A model generated the notes under the pieces. The model did not search any database, had not been told where the DNA came from, and saw only the letters and a list, made by a program, of their open reading frames with translations. From Hofstenia miamia (taxonomy: Eukaryota > Xenacoelomorpha > Acoela > Hofsteniidae), in assembly GCA_900660155.1 (NCBI GenBank), contig CABFPE010000278.1, positions 303,204-323,904 on the forward strand: DNA of 20,701 bases. Reading direction: 5' to 3'. Shown piece after piece: positions 9,225 to 17,213 of the stretch (the first letter of the stretch is position 1; the number at the start of each line of letters is the position of its first letter). A program made the position numbers and the translations under genes.

Positions 9225-9414
9225 TTGAGAGTTACAGTGGGGCGAAAGTGTTCTCATTTAATTTTTCGCAGCGGTATAACTATCGCCCCTCTTGATAGAA
9301 AAGAGTTGAGTGGCAGCAGGGATGACCTGTTCCCATTAGAGTTGAGTCGCCCCGCTGCAACTCAAAGCGAGGCGACTCACAGCGGGTTGACTCAACTCTA
9401 ATGGGAACAGGGCC
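9225..9414. repeat. Right composite terminal repeat of Harbinger element
   Basis: It contains GTTCTCATT (9250-9258), GTTCCCATT (9329-9337) and its inverse (9400-9408), with shared blocks CTCAACTCTAATGGGAAC and GGCAGCAGGG. The 79-bp spacing between the first two core motifs equals the spacing of the two inverted motifs in the left repeat. Confidence 0.8.
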
Positions 9415-9720
9415 TACGACGAAATTCCTATTGTTACAAGCTAAAAGAGCACCACCTAGCAATTATTACAATTTAGTTAGCGATAATGTCAAAATATCTA
9501 TTGCTGAAGAAGCTAGCTATCTGGGAGAAACTATTAACAATAATTTCAAATTTTCAGCTTCTTTAAAATGCAAAATTAGAAAAATTTCTACTTTGAACGT
9601 TCTTCCGATGGAGTTCACCATCAACTTTACATGATGTCAATTACATGGTATCATCAGTTGTGGGTAATTGCTAGGAATTGGCCAGTATAAAATGATTTGG
9701 AATCGAATAGATACTATGTG
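9415..9720 (+). pseudogene. LINE-1 fragment C: post-RT (thumb) region
   Basis: The frame resumes exactly where fragment B stops: TKFLLLQAKRAPP follows the NANK of fragment B, as in the canonical N-x-x-K-T motif. It is followed by SIAEEASYLGETINNNFKF, which matches the (Y)LG(V/E).(I/L)(D/N) motif after the catalytic palm. The frame breaks at about 9600. A degraded continuation (HGIISCG near 9645, compare the common YGII.WG) reaches the MITE insertion at 9721. Downstream LINE sequence is weak. Confidence 0.75.
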
Positions 9721-9723
9721 TAA

Positions 9724-9948
9724 GGCTACGGTTATACTGGGTGATTGGTTAAAAGTGATCTGTCACTTTTGAAAGCGTTGCACGTCTAACCACCCTAGAT
9801 ACTTAGCGATGTGAGGATCAAAAGGAAATCAAACGCGCACGATTTCTTCGTGATCGTCACATCGCTAATTATCTCAGGTGGTTAGACGTGCGATTCACTC
9901 AAAATGTGACAGATCACTTTTGAGCAAATCACTAGCCTAACCATGGCC
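9724..9948. mobile_element. Foldback MITE, Tourist/Harbinger-like, TSD TAA
   Basis: A 225-bp element flanked by TAA on both sides (9721-9723 and 9949-9951). Its arms are inverted copies over roughly 100 bp: the left starts GGCTACGGTTATACTGGGTG and the right, reverse-complemented, starts GGCCATGGTTAGGCTAGTG. Both continue into AAAAGTGATCTGTCAC and then GCACGTCTAACCACC. The GGC start and TAA duplication fit PIF/Harbinger-related MITEs. It has no coding capacity. It differs in sequence from the large Harbinger element, so it belongs to another family. Confidence 0.85.
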
Positions 9949-9951
9949 TAA

Positions 9952-10616
9952 TTTGTCCATTGAAATAATAAGTAATCAACATCGGTATTCCCATATATCA
10001 AAATTCTATAATACATATAGCATTATGAAATCTTATAACTTCGTTAAATATCTAACCTTAAGTGACCGAGATGTAGTTCAATTTCACAACCTCAGAAATT
10101 GATTGTCATAGCATTGAGCAAAGTTTTGGTGTCATTCAACACTCTTGGTATTTTATTGGTCGGTTTTTGAAATTTTATTGGTCGGTCACTTTGAAATTTT
10201 TGAAAATCGATGCCAGTCTTTATATACACAATAATTCAGTTTAACCACATTACATACTGATGAAAGTGTAAAAGCTTGTAAATGTGTGCGACTGTCAAAG
10301 CACTGTAAACAACATGAAAAGACTGCAATAATTTTTTTCATAATTTAATAGCCATATGGTACTTGTTCATTTCATATTTTTTACTTATTCATCTTTGCCC
10401 TTCTATATTATTGTTAAATAAGGTGGTGTACTTAAAAGTACACTTCGGTCAGTATGGAAACTTTTTTATACTAGTTAAAAATTTTTTTGAAATTCTCTTA
10501 AGCTCTTCACAAATATACAGTAAGTGCAAAAATGGTATGATTCTACAATTTTCCCCCCATAGGTCATTTAAGTTAAAGTTTTTTAAGATATTGATGAATT
10601 ACGATAATGTATTTTC
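9952..10616. other. Unassigned, possibly decayed LINE-1
   Basis: No clear motif. It lies between fragment C and a possible LINE C-terminus, in the correct order, so it may be heavily decayed LINE-1. An A-to-G change in the repeat TTTTATTGGTCGGT (10151 and 10174) marks a short direct duplication. Confidence 0.3.
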
Positions 10617-10800
10617 CAAAGATTCCTTGAAGAAGTACACACAGTTAAATCCTAGAACAAAACAATTTACAAATATTCTACGGATAAAGAACAGTTATGG
10701 CAATAACACCTGTCTTAAGAGTTAGCGAAATATTCAATGAATTACCTTACGATCAGATGAAACTATCATTAAGCAACAAACTAAACAACATTACTTACGT
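10617..10800 (+). pseudogene. Possible LINE-1 C-terminal fragment
   Basis: One frame reads LNPRTKQFTNILRIKNSYGN then NTCLKS. After a one-base shift it gives VSEIFNELPYDQMKLSLSNK. This recalls the C-terminal ends of jockey/CR1 LINE proteins, with an N-x-R stretch, a short gap, then (F/W)N-x-LP followed by a helix. It is in the correct order and strand for LINE-1. The similarity is short and I rate it as tentative; a chance ORF is possible. Confidence 0.3.
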
Positions 10801-11116
10801 ATAACTAAAATTGAGAAGGCATACTTGGAGAATTTTAAAGTACCTTAGTTTTAGAAGCCATTTGGGCATATTTATTTCTTATGACGGTGCTATTCTCTTA
10901 TTTTTAGTTTGTAGACAATTATTTATTCTAAATTAATAAATTGTGTAAAATGTAAATAGATTTATTTACTAACAATAAATAAGAATTATGCAAATACAAT
11001 ATTTATAAAAATCAAAATTGTTACAGCAACTACATAGAACAAATCTTGAGCAAGATGGGATTTCTTCATATTTATCAACAAACATGCGCCAGAACCAGGG
11101 GCGTACGCATGATNGT
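10801..11116. other. AT-rich junction between two convergent LINEs; one ambiguous base
   Basis: AATAAATAAG-type runs and other A/T-rich tracts suit LINE 3' ends. Position 11114 is N, so the assembly is uncertain at this point. No gene seen. Confidence 0.45.
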
Positions 11117-11960
11117 AATTAATATCGAACAAATTTAGGTTTATCAAATACATATATGTCGCTTTTTAAATGTACAAAATTCTCCAAAGAGGTAGTTCTG
11201 ATAAAATAGAATGATTTGCCATTCTGTTTGTTCAGTATTTTGGAACTAAAAAGAAGATGAGTGCTAGATCCGAGACCAGATAAATACTCAAAAAGGCAAA
11301 ATCATAGCATTGATTAAGAAGCTTGTTTTAAGATGAGATCATTAAGTTGTAGCAAATAAGACATAGGCAGCATTTTCAGTTTAATAAATCTGTTTTTGTA
11401 TCCTTTTAATGAGAGCATCCAACGAGTAGAGCGGCTTTGAAACATATCCCGTTTTTTGTATCAGTTCCAATATATAAGATCCGTAGGTAAGGATGGAGAG
11501 TACCATCGAATGATACAGTTTAAGTTTTGTTTATATGAAGAAATATATATGCCAAGATCCTTGATATCAGATATTTGCTTGGCAAAAACAAATTTTATAT
11601 CACCAGAAAAAGGAAATGATATACTTTTAGATTTCAAAACATTAAATTTCATTCTGTTTTCAACACACTACAATTTCAATGCAACATAGTCAACAGAAAT
11701 ATGATTACAATTAGTAGATGTAAATTTTAAATCATCAGAATACAAAAACGGGAGTGAAAATTTGCAAACCGTGGGTAAGTCATTAATAAAAATGATAAAT
11801 GAACAGGGATCCCAATACGGAACCTTGAGGAACGCCGCTAATGACATGACGAAGTTTCCAGAAAGACTTGCCAATTTATAAAGCTGAAAACGATTACTTA
11901 AATAAGAAGCCAAGAGCTTTAAAAAACTACCGACTTTGTAGGACAAAATAATCAATCCAT
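11117..11960 (-). pseudogene. LINE-2 3' half: reverse transcriptase end and C-terminal region
   Basis: On the minus strand the motifs run FLKLLASYLSNRFQLYKLAS (the SYL.NR.Q motif), PYWDPCSFIIFINDLP (a degraded GVPQGS.LGPLLF..FINDLP), FLYSDDLKF (the catalytic Y.DD box, Ser for Ala), then ISDIKDLGIYISS (the DLG motif) and YSPSLPTDL. After a frame change come QSRSTRWML and KLKMLPMSYLLQLNDLILK (the L..LP...R..L.DL region). CR1/jockey-type LINEs have this same order. Stops near 11310 and the lost PQG motif show it is dead. The expected RT part between the NYRP-like motif and SYLSNR is absent on this side of the copia insertion. Confidence 0.85.
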
Positions 11961-12400
11961 TTCTCCCTAACATGTTCTATCTTTCCAATGAGAAACGATT
12001 TCTTAATAGAGGCTATAAATCAGATTTCCATTCCTTTGAACCAATTATTAAATAATAGTGAACATGATTGGCAACAAGAACCACAAATTCTATCTCATTT
12101 TTTAAAGAAATACATAGCTTTTTCAATTTCACATCTTATACCATTAAATTCTGTCAATGCCCGAGAAACACGTTCAATCCACAATTTTACCACATTTGTT
12201 AACCCATACACGCAAACATTCAGTTTCCATAAACAATTACTTGGTCGTCTGCTTCCGGTAGAGGAATAACAAAAACATCTCTATTGAGTTTATCGGCTTA
12301 TAAGAAAGTCGTTCTTACATCCACAACGCTAATTTCCCATTTAAGCGTTGATGATAATGATAACAATGTACGATGAAGCAATCTGGCACATGTAGACGAA
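11961..12400 (-). pseudogene. copia reverse transcriptase fragment
   Basis: Motifs on the minus strand: WEISVVDVRTTFL (the W.(I/L)...DV..AFL motif with the first catalytic Asp), DVFVIPLPEADDQ (the .V(Y/F)V..P.EA motif), then after a frame change WKLNVCVYGLTNVVKLW (the W.L.K.VYGL..A...W motif of copia RTs). Near 12030-12045 HVHYY stands where HVDD is expected, so both active-site aspartates are lost. ASIKKSFLIGKIEH follows and the match stops at the junction with LINE-2. It is non-functional. Confidence 0.8.
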
Positions 12401-12429
12401 TATGTTTCAGGTATGTCTCTGTCTTCATA

Positions 12430-13350
12430 TCCTCGCGCGAGGCTTAACAGTTGAACTATGACAACGAATGAAAATACTCCCATGTTTAATAAGCACCTCA
12501 TTTCCATGCTGACCATAAACAGTACCGGGACCATTCCACGATTTCTTATTCCTCGACATGTATATAACCTTCATACCAATATTGAAAACTTCGTGCCTCA
12601 ATCTAGATTTGTGTGTAAGAGCGCGTTTAATACGTTCATCAGATTCTACAGCCATATATACAATACACACGCGATCAAGTAAGCCGAGATGATCTGAAAT
12701 AATTTTTGACGTAGATTTCTCAATAGCAGGAATATTATCGATAATAATTGAATTGCAGCCCGGATTACCACCAAAGACCCATTGATATGCTGAAAATCCT
12801 GTATGATTAGGTAAACAATTATTGACAAATATAGTAAGTTTCAAAACATGACAAAGTGATAAAGAACTATCATCCAATGAAATTCTTTAAGCAGTATCTT
12901 TAACAACAACATGATGCTGTTCGATTACACCATTGCTATATTTAGCAATGGTAGTGTTCAATATTGAGTCTCTCACACATTTCAGTGAAATCAACAGAAG
13001 CAAATTCACCCCCACTATCACATAATAATTTATGGCAATTACCAAATAAACAAAACCATTCTAGGGACTATTATACGTTGGATAGCTTCGGATTTCTTAT
13101 CATTTACTGGTATGGCCATACTAAAACGCGTAAAACACACAAGAATATGTAATACCCAGCAAGTTTCGTGACCTGGCAATTGAATCAAAAATAAATCTAA
13201 AGCAATAACTTCATTAAAAGTTCTGGACAAAACAGTGATACAACAGGTTTTAATTTTGTAGACTGCGTCTTCTGACAAATCTCGCAGTTTTTCGAAATTA
13301 ATTCAATATCGGCTTTCCCAAATTGATAATCAGATGATTTTAAGAACGTA
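12430..13350 (-). pseudogene. copia integrase pseudogene
   Basis: Order on the minus strand: an HHCC-type zinc-binding end (NCEICQKTQSTKLKPVVS), then the rve core with FNEVIALDL (first Asp), TRFSMAIPVNDKKSEAI, LCDSGGEFASVDF (second Asp) and SNGVIEQHHVVVKDTA (Glu), about the expected DD-35-E spacing. After the core come TGFSAYQWVFGGNPG and the C-terminal W.GPG.V.G..G..V.(V/I)(K)HG block (WNGPGTVYGQHGNEVLIKHG). All catalytic residues are visible. Frame changes lie near 13235, 13040 and 12955, with a stop near 12890, so no complete protein is encoded. Confidence 0.85.
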
Positions 13351-13739
13351 ACTAATTTATGAGATATCAGGTTTATCTAATAATTTGTTAGTAAGCAATA
13401 CATTAGCAATTTGTACCATTCCATTACGATTAGACTGTGGGCATATAGCAAGGCCCAAATTTCCATTACCATTATGCTTAAGTTTCGAAATTTGTCCTTC
13501 AATAGAAATTTCATCACATGAAATATTAATAATAGTCTAAGTAATGACAATGAAATAAGGAGGCGAAGATTTCCTTATATTGCATGAAAACATAAATATA
13601 TAATATGTTGTTAAGATAAATAGGTATTTTGGTTTGATACATAGCCTTGTTACTTTGGCCTCCACCAAAAACAAAGTTTGCTTTTGAAATTGATTTCTTT
13701 GGACTAGGGTTAAAATTACACCAACGTAAATAATAAAGC
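13351..13739 (-). other. copia protease-integrase linker, degraded
   Basis: This lies between the protease motif and the integrase zinc finger. Near 13430-13520 the minus strand reads EGQISKLKHNGNGNLGLAIC, plausible pre-integrase sequence. No catalytic motif was seen. Confidence 0.5.
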
Positions 13740-14690
13740 TAATGTTCACTGCATACAGTAACTGTACAAGCTACATCAACGATACCAACAAGTTCACCAT
13801 GATTGTAGTAATACGAATCTGGGGACATAAATACAAATTAAGTTTCATTTTGATCAAATTCAGGTACATTAGCGGCTGCTCCCACATCAACAAAAATTTG
13901 CGAAACAGACTGTTGTTCACCACCGCAATATAGGCCTACTCTTTAGGATGACATTCTGATTGATGAGGACAGTTTTTCGCCAAAGAGGCCTTGAATCGCA
14001 AATAAGACAGCGACTGTTTGTATTTGGACCTCTAAAACCAGTATTATAGTAAAAGTTGTTACCACCTCTATTAGAAAAACGAAGGTAATTTAGACGTAAA
14101 TTAGCACTTTCGTACGCTTTTTCAGTTTTTAGTTCACCACCTGATGTCTGATAAATTACTATGAGAATTAGCAAACATTCGAAGGAAAACAGTTTCAATT
14201 GAATCAAGTTTTAATTTTAATGACGCCAATACCATTCGACGTTTATGATCGGGTAAATCGCATTTATGTAGCAATTCAGCTGCCATAATGTTGTCACTAA
14301 ATTCCATTTTGTGATTTTTCAGCTTTGCAATCATATTTTCATAAGGGCAAACAAATTCTCTAATCGATTTATCTGAAGTTTCTGCAACTGCTTAAATTCC
14401 AAGTAAATAATGTACGCCTCATCACCTTCTGCAGTATTAAAACATTCATCTAAATGGGCAATCAATGGTTCAAAACCGTTAACAGCATTTAATTCGTTGT
14501 TCGCAATCACGAAAGCTTGATCCTTGGCAATTCCATTCAAATTTAAAGCAACATTAACACCGAATTTCTTTTTGTCTACATTCGTAATTAAGTATCATAA
14601 ATTAACCTCTTCTTCCATTTAAGATAATCATCAATATTTGGAGTAAACCTTGGTGGATTCTTGAACGATCTATTTGAAATGATTTGATAT
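13740..14690 (-). pseudogene. copia gag and aspartic protease pseudogene
   Basis: Gag begins just after the primer site. NPPRFTPNIDDYLKWKKRL resembles the opening of copia gag, and VDKKKFGVNVALNLNGIAKD, then LIAHLDECFNTAEGDEAYII and MAAELLHKCDLPDHKRRMV match the helical gag core (UBN2/retrotran_gag-like). A CCHC knuckle follows near 13950-14010: CLICDSRPLW, then in another frame CPHQSEC. The protease active-site motif appears near 13750-13784 as IVDVACTVTVC, where LDTACT.TVCG would be expected, so the Thr after the catalytic Asp is Val. At least three frameshifts and a stop near 13828 break the region. Confidence 0.75.
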
Positions 14691-14691
14691 T

Positions 14692-14702
14692 CTCTGCTAC
14701 CA
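14692..14702 (-). other. Primer binding site, initiator Met tRNA
   Basis: On the minus strand TGGTAGCAGAG directly follows the LTR. It is complementary to the 3' end of eukaryotic initiator tRNA-Met (…CUCUGCUACCA), 11 of 11 bases. Its position one step inside the LTR fixes the LTR boundary and the element's orientation. Confidence 0.85.
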
Positions 14703-14811
14703 TGTTGTTAACGAAAGAACATTTATTGAACAGCTATTTACAATCTAAAATAATGAAGCAACAAGTACATGTAATACAGTATGTACTATAGTAAACAGTA
14801 CAACTCTAACA
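14703..14811 (-). repeat. copia 5' LTR, 109 bp
   Basis: On the minus strand it begins TGTTAGAGTT and ends GTTAACAACA, with the standard TG…CA ends and the inverted TGTT/AACA. It abuts the primer site on one side and LINE-2 sequence on the other. AATAAA occurs near its end, a likely poly(A) signal. The matching 3' LTR is absent, so identity between LTRs cannot be used for dating. Confidence 0.8.
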
Positions 14812-15260
14812 AACCCCAGACTATAAAATATCGAAAAAGCTGGAGGACATGTGGTCCAAGAGATAATAATGAGTAATCTTTCAGAAAAGAGCCAGGAATA
14901 CCATCATTTTCACAACACTGACTGAAGTACTGCTTCTCAAACAATAGATGACCTCTTCGAGAGTAATATTAACTAAGTTATGTTCGAAAAATTCAAAAGA
15001 AATTGGTGCAGAAACAAATGAAGAGAAAACAGACGCATAATATGTGTTAAATAATTCAGCCGTTTTAACATCAGTGACGGCTGTTTTAGAACCAAATGCC
15101 ATAGATCGAGGAAAAATTGATTTTCCAAATAACCGAATTAACCTAAAGCAGGAATTAGCATCACAAATGTCAGGGAAACTCTCCGAAACGAGGATGTTAT
15201 CAAGCTCAACTGACTTGAATAAATCATCAGCTAAATAAAGACTTTTGGTAACATAGCCTT
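14812..15260 (-). pseudogene. LINE-2: linker and start of reverse transcriptase
   Basis: The minus-strand frame FGSKTAVTDVKTAELFNTYY and ASVFSSF matches the (K)A..FN.YF.SVF motif upstream of the RT in jockey/CR1 LINEs. NITLEEVIYCLRSSTS is the helix before the K(S/A).G(P/N)DGIP turn, which appears after a frame change as GNDGIPGSFLKDYS. The text continues to LFRYFIVWG and is cut by the copia LTR. The next motifs expected (P..WK, NYRPI, LD..KAFD) are found on neither side of the copia. Confidence 0.8.
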
Positions 15261-15439
15261 AGAAGGACATCGAAGAGCATCTTTTCTGAATGGGACAACT
15301 TCGTTATAGATGTACAGAACGAGATGTGGATCAACATGGAAGTTTTTGCCTTTAAGGCCGTTTGATAGGAATATTTGATGCATTGATTTCTTTAAGTTTA
15401 AGATAACAACTACTTACATAAACAAAATCACACGCTGGC
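15261..15439 (-). other. LINE-2 EN-RT linker
   Basis: The endonuclease-to-RT connecting region, with reading frame poorly preserved. No motif to report. Confidence 0.5.
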
Positions 15440-16290
15440 TCAAAAAAAGAGAAAAACTGATAAACAATTTGAAATCATAATAAAATTAGCCTGTGAAAAA
15501 CTAAACTGAGTAGGATTGATTTGAGATAACGGTTGATCATAAATACCCAGAGAAAGATCGATGTCATCTAATATAAGCAAAGTCTCAAAATTAAGAATAA
15601 TAATAGCATGGTCGGAAAAACTTTCGTCGGGAGTAATAACTTTATCAACAAAAAGAGATTCAGCATCATTTGTAAATATCAAACCCAGAGTATTTTAATG
15701 AGCATCAGTCTGACACGTTATAATTTGCTTTAAGAGTAAGTTAAGAAATAAATCCATGGTCGCGTTATCATTTTCAACAAGTGAATAATATTTTGACCAG
15801 TCTACAGAGGGTAGATGAAAATCACCAAGTATAATAACTTTTTGAGAGGAGAAAGGTAATTATTTAGATAAATAAGTGCTCTTAAATGTGTGAATAGCAA
15901 ACGCATTACACAGTTCAATTTCTTCAGCTAAGGGTCTAAAACAGCTATGAATAGGCGGAAGGTAAACACAGACTATTAAAATGGCAAAGATTTTGAAATC
16001 AACAATAACACTGCAAGCAAAATCAGCATTACCGAGAGGAACTTCAGTAGAGATAAGAGTGCGATGACATACAATAAGACAGCCACCATGTTCGCTTGAA
16101 CAGGACCTATCGCAGGAGGATGCAGTATATAAATCATCATTAGGGAATAAGGTTCGGTAAGACACACAATTTTACTGTTAAACAGAGTTACAAATGCGAG
16201 TAAATCAAGTCGACGTTGTAAATTGAAAAGGCTTTGACCATTTGTGTAAAGAAAAGGTAAATTTGATTTAGTAAGGCTGCTTAACATTGT
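15440..16290 (-). pseudogene. LINE-2: APE-type endonuclease (broken)
   Basis: This enzyme nicks target DNA to prime reverse transcription. Motifs on the minus strand, in order: LPFLYTNGQSLFNLQRRLDL (the N-Q-S-L opening strand), SKIVCLTE (the I..(L)TE metal-binding Glu), DLYTASSCDRSCSSEHGGCL (the DR……GG(G/C) block), VCVYLPP (the V.YRPP-like strand, Arg changed to Leu), ILGDFHLPSVDW (the GDFN.P..DW motif, Asn changed to His), LIFTND, and ESFSDHAIIIL (the SDH motif). The order and completeness mark a full exonuclease-endonuclease-phosphatase fold. Frame changes (near 16150 and 15860) and a stop near 15698 inactivate it. Confidence 0.88.
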
Positions 16291-16299
16291 ATAGCTACT

Positions 16300-17096
16300 T
16301 TTTTAACGTCCAGGTAAACTTCAAGATTATTAATGCGCAAATGATTTCATTGAACGCCATCTTGAAGCAGATCATAGCGCTTTTTTAACCGTGCCTTTTC
16401 AGCAATTCGATCAGAAGGAGATAGCTCTGGTTTAATAAATACTTTGAATGGAGTAAAGTTCTTCATTAAAAAAGATTTGGAAAGAATACAGCGTTTATTC
16501 CAATTTGAACCAATTTCCACAAGAAGGATCCTCAGTCTCCCCGTCTTAAACTGACCAAGGCGAAAAATGTCACATACTAGAAACGTTCAATGGACATATG
16601 CTGGAACACTTCTAAAATACAAGGCGTTCATGGAACTGGCTGGAATTGCATTCAGGTACACCTGATATTAGGATCCTATTAAAATTACTGGAATCAATTA
16701 CTTGATTATTGGGAGGATGATAAAACAGGAGCAGAGCGATTAATCATAATTTTCATACTTTCGACATTTTTATTTATATATTTGCAATTTCAACAGAAAT
16801 CGCAGAGCACATAGTATTAAACTTCGATACCTGATTAGAATATTCAGATTTATTTGGTAAAAAATCGTTGTCGACAAGTGTATCAGCATCAACACGTTGC
16901 GTTCATAGGGTAATAAAATATTTCCTATATTGCATTAATGATTCGATGCAGCCATTAGAAATACCTTTACAATTTTTGGATAGATGTAATGTTGTGTTAC
17001 AGTTAAAACATTAAATACCTTCGATGCATTGTCTTTAGATCCATTGCAAGTTTTGCAAATGTTACCAAAACAGTTATTGTTATTATTAGACGACAT
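16300..17096 (-). pseudogene. LINE-2 ORF1: zinc/PHD-like finger and C-terminal domain
   Basis: The start ATG at 17096-17094 gives MSSNNNNNCFGNICKTCNGS. After a frame change CFNCNTTLHLSKNCKG follows, a C-x2-C … C-x2-C … H … C pattern like the PHD-type finger in ORF1 of some CR1/jockey LINEs. Further on, LRILLVEIGSNWNKRC and the run KVFIKPELSPSDRIAEKARL, KKRYDLLQDGV and LRINNLEVYL match the tail of LINE ORF1 RNA-binding proteins, where (P)(D/E)LSP.(D/E)R precedes a KKRY/ELKKR helix and an (I)RN-like strand. Several stops and shifts lie between the two parts. It belongs to the same element as the endonuclease and RT downstream. Confidence 0.6.
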
Positions 17097-17205
17097 AGCA
17101 GAGCGAGAGTATATAATTGAAATATATTATTGAATTCCTTGTTCTAACGAAAAACTTGTCACGTGCACCAATAATAAACTTTGAAAGAATTCGTAAACTT
17201 TTCAA
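17097..17205 (-). other. LINE-2 5' UTR or host flank
   Basis: 109 bp between the LINE-2 ORF1 start and the hAT-like element. No feature was recognised, and the LINE-2 5' end cannot be fixed. Confidence 0.4.
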
Positions 17206-17213
17206 GATTAAGC

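Larger units (their letters stand above)
5835..9414. mobile_element. PIF/Harbinger-type DNA transposon, interrupted by piggyBac
   Basis: The left end starts GGCATTGTTCCCATT and the reverse complement of the right end starts GGCCCTGTTCCCATT (13/15). Flanking trinucleotides are TAA (5832-5834) and TAC (9415-9417), fitting the TWA-type 3-bp duplication of PIF/Harbinger with one change. Removing one duplication copy and the element joins the LINE-1 frame exactly (NANK then TKF), which confirms the boundaries. Inside are a DDE_4-type transposase remnant (minus) and a short Myb-like ORF start (plus), facing each other, as in two-gene Harbinger elements. Without the piggyBac insert the element is about 1.4 kb, so it is internally deleted. 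Confidence 0.85.
11961..14811 (-). mobile_element. Ty1/copia LTR retrotransposon, GalEa-like, 3' truncated
   Basis: On the minus strand the order is LTR (14811-14703), primer site, gag, protease, integrase, reverse transcriptase. Integrase before RT defines the Ty1/copia superfamily. The 109-bp LTR and compact layout resemble the GalEa clade (family knowledge, not a computed tree). The element sits inside LINE-2, between its early and late RT motifs. Only the 5' LTR is present: the sequence runs through the RT active-site region to about 11965 and then changes to LINE-2, so the end of RT, RNase H and the 3' LTR are missing. Coding regions carry many frameshifts. Confidence 0.85.

Noticed and set aside
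10363..10725. 120-codon plus-strand ORF as a new gene
   Set aside because: The first half has no recognisable feature and the second half is better explained, tentatively, as LINE C-terminal sequence.
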